NCBI GenBank assembly: GCA_033764075.1
Contig: JANRJH010000029.1
Span: 1-64,000, forward strand
Length of the DNA stretch: 64,000 nt
From: M3007 sp033764075
Lineage (GTDB): Bacteria; Bacteroidota; Bacteroidia; Chitinophagales; Saprospiraceae
Direction: 5' to 3'
Below are positions 41,781 to 52,000 of the stretch, one piece after another. The notes under the pieces are model-generated. The model was not told the DNA's origin and did not search any database. It saw only the letters and a program-made list of their open reading frames with translations. A program made the translations under genes and the position numbers. Every line of letters starts with the position of its first letter. The first letter of the stretch is position 1.

Positions 41781-42634
41781 ACTGGAAGGCGGCGCTCAAG
41801 CTCGGGCTGTCGGTACTGATCATCTGGCTCGTGCTGCGCAACATCGACGAACGGCTGCTCTGGAACACCCTGCAACGCGCCCATCCGGGGTGGCTGCTCT
41901 GGGCTGTGGTCTGGTATACGATATCCAAAGTCATCAGTGCCTGGCGTTTCAACGCCTTTCTCAACACGGAAAATATTGTTCTGGATACCCGCCAGCAGTT
42001 GCGACTGTACTGGGTCGGCATGTACTACAACCTGCTGCTACCGGGCGGTATCAGTGGCGACGGTTACAAAATCAAGCTCCTGCACGACCGCAATGGCGCC
42101 TCCGTCAAACGCCTGGTCGCCATCACCCTGCTTGAGCGCCTGAGCGGGGCGGCGGCACTGGCGCAATGGTGCCTCCTGCTCAGCCTCGGTATGCCCTTGG
42201 TTCAACCCTGGTGGTGGGCGCCCATGGCATTGCTGCTGCTGAGTATCCCCGTCACCTGGTGGTTGTTCCGCATCACCGGCGGCGGCGTGCCTCCACTCTG
42301 GCGGAGCAGCAGCCTCCAATCACTCGCCGTACAGGCCGCACAGATCGTATCCACGCTGGGCATCATCTGGTCTCTCGGACAGGAGCACCAGTGGCTGGCC
42401 TACACGGTGCTGTTTCTCATCTCCTCCGTGGTGGCCATGCTGCCCCTCACCATCGGCGGTACCGGCGCACGCGAGCTGACCTTTCTGTGGGGCGCCCAAT
42501 ACCTCGGCGCCGACCCGGAAATGGCCGTGGCCATCGCATTTCTTTTTTACCTGGTGTCTACCCTGATTGCGTTTAGCGGGATTGCGTTCAGCTTCGACTT
42601 GTCCTACCTGGATAAGGAAATCGCAGAAGATTGA
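41777..42634 (+). CDS. Flippase-like membrane protein (LPG synthase TM / AglD-like)
   Basis: This 285-residue protein has seven or eight hydrophobic segments and the family signatures GMYYNLLLPGGISGDGYKI and LLERLSGAAALA, then TIGGTGARELTF. The family (UPF0104/LPG_synthase_TM) is related to the flippase part of MprF and commonly sits beside lipid-linked sugar enzymes. The 4-bp overlap with the GT2 gene implies translational coupling. Moving a lipid-linked sugar across the membrane is a reasonable inference, not shown. Confidence 0.88.
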   Translation: MNWKAALKLGLSVLIIWLVLRNIDERLLWNTLQRAHPGWLLWAVVWYTISKVISAWRFNAFLNTENIVLDTRQQLRLYWVGMYYNLLLPGGISGDGYKIKLLHDRNGASVKRLVAITLLERLSGAAALAQWCLLLSLGMPLVQPWWWAPMALLLLSIPVTWWLFRITGGGVPPLWRSSSLQSLAVQAAQIVSTLGIIWSLGQEHQWLAYTVLFLISSVVAMLPLTIGGTGARELTFLWGAQYLGADPEMAVAIAFLFYLVSTLIAFSGIAFSFDLSYLDKEIAED

Positions 42635-42802
42635 GCACGCTAGTCGATTGGGAAAAGGATACGTCCGCTGCGAAACCTCCAGGCCCTCCGTGGTTTATTT
42701 AAATAACCCCAATAAGTAAATTTTCCATTATTTTTTTTTATTCTATTAAAACAAACCAGCCAAGTCAATACCTTCACACTAGAATAATACACCACTCTGG
42801 TC

Positions 42803-44482
42803 ATGCCCCAGCGCCTGCTCCTACAGACAGTTTGGATGCTGCTGCTTCTGTCAACACCTCTGCTTGCCCAGCAAAGCGCAGACGGCCGTCGGCTGGACAG
42901 CCTCGAACAACTGGTCTCCAATGCACCAAACGACACCACCAAGGCGCGCAGGCTGATGGTGTTGTCCATGGCATTGCTGTACAGCCAGCCCGGGGAGTCG
43001 GAGCGGTACACCGCCGAAGCGCTTGATCTGTTTCGGAAAACGGGCCATTACGAGGGGGAGTCCCACGCGTTGAACCTGACCGGCTTGCTTCAGTTCAGAA
43101 AAGCCGATGCCGCCGGCGCCCTGGAGAACTACATGGCCAGTTATCTGCTGGCCAAAAAGCACAACCTTCCACAACGCATGGCGAAAGCCCTCAACAACAT
43201 GGGCATTTTGTACCTTCAGGTCAAAGACTACGACAGGGCGCTGGCCATCTACCGCGAAGCATTTGAGATCAACAAGGCCCTGAACAATACCGAAGAGATG
43301 GGCAGCAACCTCGCCAATTGCGGCATCGCCATGGCCAGCCAGAACAAGCTGGACTCGGCCCTGGTCTTTTACCATCAGGCCCTGTCGCGATTTCTGGAAA
43401 TCAACATGAGCCGTGGAATTGCCAATATGCATAACAATATCGGTAACATCCATTTGCGCCAGGCCCATCATGAAGAAGCGCTTTTTTATTTCAAGAAGGC
43501 CCTGCAATTTTATTTAAACGACCAAAACGAACTGTACGCCTCCAGTGCGTATAACAACATCGGCAAGGTTTATCTTTTACAGAATCGACTGGACTCGGCT
43601 TATGTCAACCTGATGAGAGGCCTCCAGTTGGCCGAAGCACAGAACGCCCAAGCGGAATTGGTCGACAGCCATTTGGCCCTTTCCGAGTTTTTCGAAAAAA
43701 CGGGAAAGGACAGCAAGAGCCTTTTTCACCTGAAGAAATACCTGACCCATCGCGACTCCCTGTCCAACAGTGAAAAAACCGCAGAGCTCACCCTGGTCAC
43801 CCAACGGTTCGAGGTGCAAAAACAGCTGGAACTGGTCAACAAGGAAAACGAACTAAAGACCGCCCGCTCCCTGGCCTGGATTTTCGCCCTGGCGGGCATC
43901 ATTCTCCTGATTACCCTGAGCAGCATCATTTTCAACGTCAGCCTGACCCGGAATTCGGTGCGCAGGAAACTGTATGAAGAGGAAAAGGCGCGCTTTCAGG
44001 CACAGAAAGAGGCCCAACAGTTGCGCGAAACACAATATGCCTACGAGATAGACCTCAAAAACCGCGAACTGGCCTCCACCGCCATCAATATCATTCAGAA
44101 AAACGATCTGCTCCACCAGATTACGGAGAACCTGGAACAGCTGAAAAAAACTACCCAGGAAGAGAACATGCGAAAAGAACTGTTCCGCCTGACCCGACTG
44201 ATCGAAAACGGACTTAACCAGGAACAGGAATGGGAAAACTTCCGGCTCCACTTTAACGGCGTACACCCCGGCTTTTTCGACCGGCTTCTGAACGACCAGC
44301 CAAAGCTCACCCCTAAAGACCTGCGGATTTGCGCTTACCTGCGCATGAACCTGTCTACCAAAGAAATTGCCTCCTTGCTCAACTTTTCCATCCGGGGGGT
44401 GGAAACCATTCGCTACCGGCTCCGCAAAAAACTCGATCTGCCGGCGGATGTAGACCTGAATCAGTGGATGATGCAACGGTAG
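42803..44482 (+). CDS. TPR sensor-regulator with one internal TM helix and LuxR-like HTH
   Basis: This 559-residue protein has a signal peptide (TVWMLLLLSTPLLAQQ), six or so tetratricopeptide repeats (about 40-330, e.g. ALNNMGILYLQVKDYDRALA), one membrane helix (about 355-378, LAWIFALAGIILLITLSSII), a cytoplasmic coiled coil and a C-terminal LuxR-type helix-turn-helix (LTPKDLRICAYLRMNLSTKE, IASLLNFSIRGVETIRYRLR). It would sense in the periplasm and bind DNA from the membrane. This one-protein layout is common in Bacteroidota; targets are unknown. The gene lies alone after a 168-bp AT-rich gap. Confidence 0.9.
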   Translation: MPQRLLLQTVWMLLLLSTPLLAQQSADGRRLDSLEQLVSNAPNDTTKARRLMVLSMALLYSQPGESERYTAEALDLFRKTGHYEGESHALNLTGLLQFRKADAAGALENYMASYLLAKKHNLPQRMAKALNNMGILYLQVKDYDRALAIYREAFEINKALNNTEEMGSNLANCGIAMASQNKLDSALVFYHQALSRFLEINMSRGIANMHNNIGNIHLRQAHHEEALFYFKKALQFYLNDQNELYASSAYNNIGKVYLLQNRLDSAYVNLMRGLQLAEAQNAQAELVDSHLALSEFFEKTGKDSKSLFHLKKYLTHRDSLSNSEKTAELTLVTQRFEVQKQLELVNKENELKTARSLAWIFALAGIILLITLSSIIFNVSLTRNSVRRKLYEEEKARFQAQKEAQQLRETQYAYEIDLKNRELASTAINIIQKNDLLHQITENLEQLKKTTQEENMRKELFRLTRLIENGLNQEQEWENFRLHFNGVHPGFFDRLLNDQPKLTPKDLRICAYLRMNLSTKEIASLLNFSIRGVETIRYRLRKKLDLPADVDLNQWMMQR

Positions 44483-44582
44483 CGAAGGGCCACATCGCCG
44501 AAAGGAGGGCGTTTCAGACTGTTTCCCTTCCAATTTACCCGACGGGTAGCCCATTGACAATTAAAAAAACGCTACGTCGCGA

Positions 44583-44625
44583 CTACGTCAACTGCTGACG
44601 TGTTGCTGTGCATGGGTTGACGTAG
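44583..44625. promoter_or_regulatory. Perfect inverted repeat upstream of the glutamine synthetase region
   Basis: CTACGTCAAC (44583-44592) and GTTGACGTAG (44616-44625) are perfect 10-bp complements separated by 23 bases that include another TGACGT. GCTACGTCGCGA just to the left is a related half-site. It could be an operator or an RNA hairpin in front of the 44706 gene and the glutamine synthetase. Confidence 0.5.
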
Positions 44626-44705
44626 GTGCGAAGGGATCGAAAATTTGGTTGGCCATTCGGGCGCCGGCACCTTTGTCCAGGCGATTACAAAAAGCCCCCC
44701 ACGAT

Positions 44706-45116
44706 ATGGACGACAGCACTTCCCGTTTACAAACCCTGCGTCATCAGGTGTTCCCGGTATTCCAAAGGCGCATCTCCGATATGATGGAGGCCCCCCACCC
44801 GGTACAACTTGTGGTGGAATGGAACACCATCCCGCAAGTGAAGGACAAAGAAGCGCGCGCACTTTCGCTCTACATGGAGCGCATCCTCGACAACCTGGAA
44901 TGGTTGGCCTACGACGATGTGAGCCGCGCCCTGCTCAACAGCCGGCTCCTCGGTATTCATATCCGTCATGTGTCCAGCTCCCTGGAGAACTCTGTCAACC
45001 TCCTCAACGGAACCCTCATCACCCTGGCCAATTTCAGCCAGCCCGACGAACTCCCCTCCTCCATTGAGATCAGGCGTGTGCTTTCCCGCGGGCTGACCTT
45101 CCCCATCGAAGGCTGA
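44706..45116 (+). CDS. Small protein of unknown function upstream of glutamine synthetase
   Basis: This 136-residue product is read from MDDSTSRLQTLRHQVFPVFQ (ATG 44706); the frame is open from 44649 but the added residues look non-coding. It predicts mainly helices with no signal or membrane segment (MERILDNLEWLAYDDVSRAL, LLGIHIRHVSSSLENSVNLL). It ends 59 bp before the glutamine synthetase start on the same strand, so it may be cotranscribed. I do not recognise the family. Confidence 0.7.
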   Translation: MDDSTSRLQTLRHQVFPVFQRRISDMMEAPHPVQLVVEWNTIPQVKDKEARALSLYMERILDNLEWLAYDDVSRALLNSRLLGIHIRHVSSSLENSVNLLNGTLITLANFSQPDELPSSIEIRRVLSRGLTFPIEG

Positions 45117-45175
45117 CCCGCCGGCCATGCAAGAACGATTGAATTACTACATAACATCCAACATTATTTTTCAAC

Positions 45176-46195
45176 ATGAAAGCATTCAAATTTGAGTACA
45201 TCTGGCTCGATGGTTACCGCCCGGAACCCAACCTGCGTAGCAAAACAAAAGTGCTCTGGCTCGACGAGTTCGACGGACAGCCAGACAACCTGCCCATCTG
45301 GTCGTTCGACGGCAGTTCTACAATGCAAGCCGAGGGCAAAAAGTCGGATTGCCTCCTTCTGCCCGTGCGTGTCGTCAGCGATCCCGGACGCACCAACGCC
45401 TTCCTGGTGATGTGCGAAGTGCTCAACCCCGACGGCACCCCGCACGAATCCAACACCCGGAGCCGGTTTGAAGACGACGAAGACTTCTGGATTGGCTACG
45501 AACAGGAGTACGTGCTGCTCAAAGACGGCAAGCCCCTCGGCTTCCCCGCCAACGGTTTCCCCGAACCCCAGGGAAGGTACTACTGCTCGGTCGGTTACCC
45601 CTATAACGTGGGCCGCGATCTGGTGGAAGAACACCTCGACCTGTGCCTGAATGCCGGCCTGAAGGTTACGGGCATCAACGCCGAGGTGATGATGGGCCAA
45701 TGGGAGTACCAGTTGTTCGCCAAAGGCGCCAAACGCGCCTGCGACGATCTGTGGATCAGCCGCTACCTGCTGGAACGCGCCGCTGAAAAATACGGCTTGA
45801 AAGTAGAACTCTTCCCCAAACCCGTGCAGGGCGACTGGAACGGGTCGGGCATGCACACCAACTTTTCCACCCACGCCATGCGCGAAGAGGGCGGCGAAGA
45901 GCTGATGACCGCCATCTGCGAATCCTTCCGCCCCGTACACGACGAACACATCGCCGAATACGGCTCCAGCAACGACAAGCGACTCACCGGACACCACGAG
46001 ACCCAGCACATTAGCCGCTTCAGCTACGGGGTGAGCGACCGCGGATCTTCCATCCGCATCCCCATTTCCGTTCCTTCCAGCGGATGGCGCGGCTACCTGG
46101 AAGACCGCCGTCCGGCTTCCAACGCCGATCCCTACCGCGTTGCCTCCCGCATCCTCAAAACCCTGGCAACGGTTAAAGTCGCCGAAAACGCCTGA
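45176..46195 (+). CDS. Glutamine synthetase, type II (GSII, eukaryote-like)
   Basis: This 339-residue enzyme makes glutamine from glutamate, ammonia and ATP. Length and sequence fit the short decameric GSII type rather than GSI (about 470) or GSIII (about 700): IWLDGYRPEPNLRSKTKVL, IWSFDGSSTMQAEGKKSDC, GYEQEYVLL, GINAEVMMGQWEYQ, and the ATP/glutamate-binding GSGMHTNFST. No adenylylation loop of the GSI type is present, so control is probably transcriptional. A terminator follows, then a glutaminase on the same strand. Confidence 0.93.
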   Translation: MKAFKFEYIWLDGYRPEPNLRSKTKVLWLDEFDGQPDNLPIWSFDGSSTMQAEGKKSDCLLLPVRVVSDPGRTNAFLVMCEVLNPDGTPHESNTRSRFEDDEDFWIGYEQEYVLLKDGKPLGFPANGFPEPQGRYYCSVGYPYNVGRDLVEEHLDLCLNAGLKVTGINAEVMMGQWEYQLFAKGAKRACDDLWISRYLLERAAEKYGLKVELFPKPVQGDWNGSGMHTNFSTHAMREEGGEELMTAICESFRPVHDEHIAEYGSSNDKRLTGHHETQHISRFSYGVSDRGSSIRIPISVPSSGWRGYLEDRRPASNADPYRVASRILKTLATVKVAENA

Positions 46196-46246
46196 TCACC
46201 AACGGTTTTGACCCTGATTTGAATTGTGTCGCATCCTATCATTACG

Positions 46247-46276
46247 CCCCGGGCAATAGGGCCCGGGGTGTCTTTA
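46247..46276 (+). terminator. Terminator after glutamine synthetase
   Basis: CCCCGGGC (46247-46254) and GCCCGGGG (46261-46268) form a perfect 8-bp stem around AATAGG, followed by a short T-rich stretch (TGTCTTTATTT). It separates the glutamine synthetase from the glutaminase. Confidence 0.75.
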
Positions 46277-46310
46277 TTTAGCTGAATACACGCTAAACCA
46301 ACCAACAACC

Positions 46311-47912
46311 ATGAAGCAAACCATTGAGTCTTCCGCCGCCCCCAAACTGGATCAGGACATCCAGCGCCTGCTGAACGTCATCGCCGATACGCAAAAAGGA
46401 TACGCTACCTATTCCGATTTCATGCGCGCGCTGGAGCGGGAAGGTATTTTGCCCGACGATCCGCGCATCCAGAAATTGCTGGCCGACCTCAACGCTACCC
46501 GCCTGCAAAATGTGGCGGAACGGGGCATTGAACCCGCGGAATTTGAAGAGTATGTGCGCCAGAACGCCATCGTAAAAAATGCTTTCACCAAAAACCTGGT
46601 GATTCCCGATTTTTCTGAATTTCTGCAGGATATAGAAGATATTTTCAAGCAGACCATCAAAAATACCGATGGCCATGTGGCTACCTACATTCCGCAGCTG
46701 GCCCGCGTGGATCCCGAGCAATTCGCCGTATCCATCTGCACCATCGACGGTCAGCGGTACTCGTTTGGGGATTTTCGAACCAACTTTGGCCTCCAGTCCA
46801 CCTGCAAGCCCATCAACTATTGCCTGGCCCTGCACCAGCACGGCGAGCAAACCGTACATAATCACGTAGGACGCGAGCCCAGCGGACGTTCTTTCAATGA
46901 GCTTTCGCTCAACGGGCATGGGCTGCCCCACAACCCGCTCATCAACGCGGGCGCCATCATGACCGCTTCGCTCATCCAGCCGCAGATGCCTATGGCCGAC
47001 CGGTTTGATTACGTTTTTAAAACATGGCAGCGCCTTTGCGCCGGAAAAAACATGGCATTCAACAACGCCGTGTACCTCTCCGAGCGCGAAACTGCCGACC
47101 GGAATTTCGCCCTGGCGTATTTCATGCGGGAGAACAAAGCCTTTCCGGAAAATACCAACCTCACAGACACCCTCGAACTGTACTTCCAGTGTTGCTCCAT
47201 CGAATCGTGTAGCCACCACCTGGCCATTGCCGCCGCTACCCTGGCCAACGCCGGTGTAAACCCCCTGAGCGGCGATCGAATTTTCAACGAAAGAACTGTG
47301 CAAAACTGCATGTCCCTGATGTTGAGCTGCGGCATGTACGACTTTTCCGGTGAGTTCGCGTTCAAAATCGGTCTGCCCGCCAAATCCGGTGTCTCTGGCG
47401 CCCTCATGATCGTTATCCCAAACGTCATGGGCATCAGCATCTGGTCGCCCCGGCTCGACAAGCATGGCAACAGCGTCCGCGGGGTAGAATTCTGCGAAAG
47501 ACTGGTTGAAAAATACAACTTTCACCACTACGACTCGCTGACCCGCGAAACCAACAAAAAGAACCCGCGAAACAAAAAATACGAAACGCGCATCAACCAG
47601 ATCGTCAACCTCATCTACGCGGCCAGCTTTGGTGACCTGGAGGAGATCAAACGCCTGGAAGCCAACGGCGCCGACCTGGGGATGGCCGATTACGACGGCC
47701 GTACTGCCCTCCACCTTGCTGCAGCCGAAAACCAACTGGAAGTGGTGCGATACCTGCTTTCCAGAAAAGTGAACCCGCAGCCGGTCGACCGCTGGAACGG
47801 CACGCCCCTCGACGACGCCCGCAAGGGTGAACACACCGAAGTGATCAAACTGCTGGAAAAAACGCTCGGAAAACGCGAAAACGCAAAAGACGACAACAAG
47901 AAACAGCCTTAG
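46311..47912 (+). CDS. glsA: Glutaminase with N-terminal extension and C-terminal ankyrin repeats
   Basis: This 533-residue serine-dependent glutaminase hydrolyses glutamine to glutamate and ammonia. The beta-lactamase-like core has the catalytic STCK (S163, K166), VGREPSGRSFNELSL, NPLINAGAIM, CSIESCSHHLAIAAATLAN and the lid motif GLPAKSGVSGALM. Unlike short bacterial GlsA (about 310 residues) it has a roughly 120-residue helical N-terminal domain and two ankyrin repeats at about 440-515 (DYDGRTALHLAAAENQLEVV), the architecture of animal GLS/GLS2. It ends exactly where the convergent purK ends, with no base between. Confidence 0.93.
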   Translation: MKQTIESSAAPKLDQDIQRLLNVIADTQKGYATYSDFMRALEREGILPDDPRIQKLLADLNATRLQNVAERGIEPAEFEEYVRQNAIVKNAFTKNLVIPDFSEFLQDIEDIFKQTIKNTDGHVATYIPQLARVDPEQFAVSICTIDGQRYSFGDFRTNFGLQSTCKPINYCLALHQHGEQTVHNHVGREPSGRSFNELSLNGHGLPHNPLINAGAIMTASLIQPQMPMADRFDYVFKTWQRLCAGKNMAFNNAVYLSERETADRNFALAYFMRENKAFPENTNLTDTLELYFQCCSIESCSHHLAIAAATLANAGVNPLSGDRIFNERTVQNCMSLMLSCGMYDFSGEFAFKIGLPAKSGVSGALMIVIPNVMGISIWSPRLDKHGNSVRGVEFCERLVEKYNFHHYDSLTRETNKKNPRNKKYETRINQIVNLIYAASFGDLEEIKRLEANGADLGMADYDGRTALHLAAAENQLEVVRYLLSRKVNPQPVDRWNGTPLDDARKGEHTEVIKLLEKTLGKRENAKDDNKKQP

Positions 47913-49070
47913 TTAGCGCACCTCCGCCTCCACCACCAACAACCGCGACACCCGTTCGGCGCGCTCCAGCGCCTCGTCCACCGTATCGGCCACAATCGTC
48001 GCATGCCCCATTTTTCGGAAAGGCCGCGTTTCAGCCTTGCCGTACAGGTGCAGGCCTACCCCGGGAATGGCCAGGCAAGCCTCCGCGCCCCGGTAAACCA
48101 CCGGCCCGTGGTGCCCGGGCGCGCCGAGCAGGTTGATCATGGCCGCCGGACGCATCTGGCGGGTGTCGCCCAGGGGCAAACCGGCAATGGCGCGCCAGTG
48201 CTGCTGGTACTGACTGGTTACCGCACTCTCAATCGTGTGGTGTCCGCTGTTGTGGGGTCTGGGCGCCACCTCATTGACCAGCAATTCGCCTGAGTCGGTG
48301 AGAAACATCTCCACGGCCAGCAAGCCGCACACCCCAAACGCCTCGATAACCTGTTCGGCAAGTGCCTCCGCGGCCGCGGCAGCCAGCGGAGAAATGCGCG
48401 CCGGGCACAGCAGAAACGACAACAGATTGGCTTCCGGATGGAAATCCATTTCCACGGGTGCGTAAACGGCTGTTTCCCCCAGGGTATTGCGGGCGGCCAC
48501 CACAGCCAGTTCGGTTCGAATGGGCGCCAGCACCTCCGCGATGCACGGACCCTTCAGGAGCTTGTCCGACAGATCAGCCCGGGTGCGCAACACCGCCACC
48601 CCGCGCCCGTCGTACCCCGCCGTGCGCGTTTTCTGCACCAGGGGCAGCTGCCACCGGTTGTCCTCAATGGCTTTCACCAGCGCCTGCTCATCGTCGAACA
48701 GCTCAAAATCGGTTGTCGGTATGCCATGGGCCCGGTAAAACTGCTTTTGCAAGCCCTTGTCCTTGATGATGTCGAGCACGTCGGGCGCCGGATGCACCGT
48801 CTTACCCAGACGCTCCAGTGCACGCAGGGCCTCGGTCGACACGTGTTCGATCTCGATGGTCAGCAAGTCCAGATCGGCGCCGAAGCGCATCACATCCTCA
48901 TAATTATTAAAATTGCCCTGCAAAAACCGGGTGCAGATGGCTGAAGCCGGTGCGTCGGGGGCGGGGTCCAGTACGTCAATTTTCCAATCCCAGGGAGAGG
49001 CGGCCTGACAAAGCATTTTGCCCAGTTGGCCACCGCCGAGGATACCGATGCGTTTACGAATGTCGAACAT
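47913..49070 (-). CDS. purK: 5-(carboxyamino)imidazole ribonucleotide synthase
   Basis: This 385-residue ATP-grasp enzyme of purine synthesis carboxylates AIR to N5-CAIR. Start at MFDIRKRIGILGGGQLGKML (ATG 49070), preferred because a TACCTTTG box ends 4 bases before it. Conserved parts: GGGQLGKML, TIEIEHVSTEAL, QKTRTAGYDGRGVAVL, LLVNEVAPRPHNSGH and the C-terminal GHATIVADT. PurE is not in the window. Confidence 0.96.
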   Translation of the reverse strand: MFDIRKRIGILGGGQLGKMLCQAASPWDWKIDVLDPAPDAPASAICTRFLQGNFNNYEDVMRFGADLDLLTIEIEHVSTEALRALERLGKTVHPAPDVLDIIKDKGLQKQFYRAHGIPTTDFELFDDEQALVKAIEDNRWQLPLVQKTRTAGYDGRGVAVLRTRADLSDKLLKGPCIAEVLAPIRTELAVVAARNTLGETAVYAPVEMDFHPEANLLSFLLCPARISPLAAAAAEALAEQVIEAFGVCGLLAVEMFLTDSGELLVNEVAPRPHNSGHHTIESAVTSQYQQHWRAIAGLPLGDTRQMRPAAMINLLGAPGHHGPVVYRGAEACLAIPGVGLHLYGKAETRPFRKMGHATIVADTVDEALERAERVSRLLVVEAEVR

Positions 49071-49074
49071 GCGG

Positions 49075-49082
49075 CAAAGGTA
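49075..49082 (-). promoter_or_regulatory. Predicted -7 element touching the purK start codon
   Basis: The minus strand reads TACCTTTG, 4 bases before the ATG at 49070. If used, transcription would begin at or next to the start codon. Confidence 0.6.
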
Positions 49083-49090
49083 GAAACGCT

Positions 49091-52000
49091 TTACCGTTGA
49101 ATGAACACCCGTTTCGTCGTCCACGCATCTTTGTTAATCACCCGCAACAGGTAGGTACCCGCCGGCGTACCCGCTCCGATCTCCAGTGGCCTGGCCTGGT
49201 TGCCGGAAGGCCAATGGGCCGTCCAGGCAGTCTGCAAACGGCCATCCGCACGCAGCAGTTCAACCCGAATATCGGTGTCTTCCGCGCATTGCACCTGGAG
49301 GTAAAGCACGTCGTGTGCCGGATTGGGGAAAATGGTGAACGGGCAATAACCGGGGCCTTCCGACACGCCGGTAGAGGTCAGTTCAAGCACCGTGAGCACC
49401 TCCAGGTCGTCCGGCTGATACAACCCGTCGGTAGGATTGTAGGCAGCCGAGGCCAGGTATTCCAGCTGGCTGGCTGCCTGCCATACCCGCACCTGATAGG
49501 CTTCGCCGGGCAGCATGCCTTCCTGGGTATTTCCGGTGGTAGGATCGTCGCCCCAAACCGTCACCGCCATCGCTTTTCCGGCATAAATGGCTGCGCCACA
49601 AAGCGTGCCTCCCGGGGTAAAAATGCCGATCTCGTCGCCCACAGAAAGCACTCCGGATGCGACGTTCAGCGGAACGACCAGGGTGGCATTGTTTCCGGTA
49701 TTGATGGAATCCAGCACAAAATGCTGCAACAAGCCACCCCTTGGGCGCGCGGCCAGCTGCGGATCGCCCTGCAGGTTGGCGGTGTATTGCAGGACGGTCG
49801 GCGCCAGCGCCCTCACCTTGTAGCCCCTGCCGGGGTACATCAGGCCAATGTCGTTGATGCCGAAAGCCGGGATGAAGTTTTTACCCGAATTGTCTTTCAC
49901 AATTTCTACGTCGGCGGAAATACCGGCAAACACGTCGGCTGCGTCCTGGGGCTTGTCCCTGAGGTAGGCAATAATCTGCCAGCCGGACTTCAAGGGTATG
50001 GGATGCGCGTTTGGCGCCACCTTATCGCCCAGGATCAGCAGTTCAATGGCTTCATTGGTTTTTACCTGGTAGCCGGCCAGGATATCCCAGTCGCCGATGT
50101 TGTTCAATTGCAGGGAAGGGATTGCACTGGTGCCCTCATCGTCCTTGATGAGAATGACCTTGTCGGAGATGCCGCTAAATACCTGCAGCATATCGGGTGC
50201 ATGCGGATACACATGGCTGGAGATCATGTTCCAGCCTGCTGCCATAGATACGGTGTGCAGTACACTGGTAACTGCGGTAATGGATTGCAGCATGCTGATG
50301 CCGTCGTTGGCGTACCGCTCGGTGTGCGACACCAGGCCAGCCGTCCCGACGGGCGCGTAGCTAGCCAGCGCTTCGAGTACCTGGTTGGAGTTGTTTCGCC
50401 AGATGCGCCATTTGAAAAGCTCGTTGTGGGCCAGGCCGTTTTTGCCGGGCAAGGCCGCGTCGTCTCCGTACACGGTGAAAGCCGTGGTTACCCCCATCCA
50501 TTCCGTGTAACCGGCGCAGCGGAGCACCCCAAGGGAGTCGTAAAACACCCCGATACGATCACCGGGCTCCAGGGGATTGCCCAAAAAGTCGCCCAACACA
50601 CTGTCGGGTACCACTATGGTATGGTTCTCGCCGGTGGTATCCACGACCCAGGGTGCTGGGGGCGGGGCGACCCCAGCCTGTGCTATGGGTATCCGACTCT
50701 CCGTCAGGCCGTTACAAACGGAAAACACCAGGGTGTCGAACCGGGGGCTGACGTCTATGTTGGGTGTGGCCTCTACCGCCACCAACGCCGTACCGGCGCC
50801 CAATGGCGGCGTAACCGTGACCCAGGAGGGTGCGTGGGTGAGCGTCCACAAGCAGTTGGCGGAAAAATCCACCGTGCGCACATCGCCGGCTGCTCCGAAA
50901 TCGAGCGCCAGGGGCGTTACCGATAAAGCGATGGGCGCTGCGCTCTGGTTCAGGGTAAAACTTTGTGACGTGCCGCACCCCGTCACGGTGAGGGTGGCGC
51001 TGCGGGGCATGGCCACCGGATTCTGCTCGCACAGCAAGACAACGGTGGCATTTCCACCTCCACTGTCAGGGGTCACCTGAAGCCACGACGGCATACCCGT
51101 AATATCCCAGTCGGGGCAGTTGGACAGCACGGAAAAGACAAAGGTGCCGGGGTCCGATCCTACGTTAAGTCCGGTGGGCGCCACACCAAACACCAGGGGC
51201 GGCCCCTGTTGGGTCACCACCAGGGTGTCGGACAAGCCGCAACCAACGAGGATCAGCATGGCGCTGCGGGCAAACGGCACGGTGTTCGCCGTGTACTGTA
51301 TGTACAGGTTGGCGTTTCCGCCGCCGGTGGTTGCCGACAACGTCATCCAGGACGGCGCCCCTACGATGGTCCAGTTGCTGCAATTGGAATTGATGGAAAT
51401 GCCGTTTGTGCCGGCAGTATCCGGCAGGTTGAGCACCCCGGGTACCACATCAAGCACAGGGGTGGCGCCGGCCTGCGATATCGACACGTTGCGGGTGATG
51501 CCACAACCGGACACCACGAGTGTGGCACTGCGCGGCACGGTGCCGGTGTTGGGCTGGAGTTGCATGGCGATGGTCCCGTTGTTGGCCCCCGAAGTATTGG
51601 TTAGGGTCAGCCAGGACGGCGCGCCGGTGATGGTCCAGGCAGGACAGTTGCTCTGAATATTAAAAAGGGACCAGCCGCCGGCCGCCGGCAGGGAGAAGGA
51701 GGCGGGCGTGACGGTTAGCACCGGTATCGCACCAGCCTGTATAAAAGTCACTTTCCGGATGATGCCGCAGCCCACAACGTCGAAAGTGGTGGTACGGCTG
51801 CTGGTTGATGTGTTCTGCTGGTAGGTCAGCACCACTGTTTTGCTGTTGCTCCCTGAAATGGGGTTGGCGCTGATCCAGGCGGGAAGTCCGTTGATCGTCC
51901 ACGCAGCGCAGTTACCATTGATGCTCATGTTGGTGTTTCCGGCGAGGGCATTAACCAAAATGGTATCGGGGCTGACGTTGAGCTGGGTAGCCGGGAGTAT

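Noticed and set aside
48950..50926. A 658-codon open frame on the plus strand
   Set aside because: It is antisense to purK and the BACON protein; the opposite strand has clear signal peptide, repeats and sorting domain.
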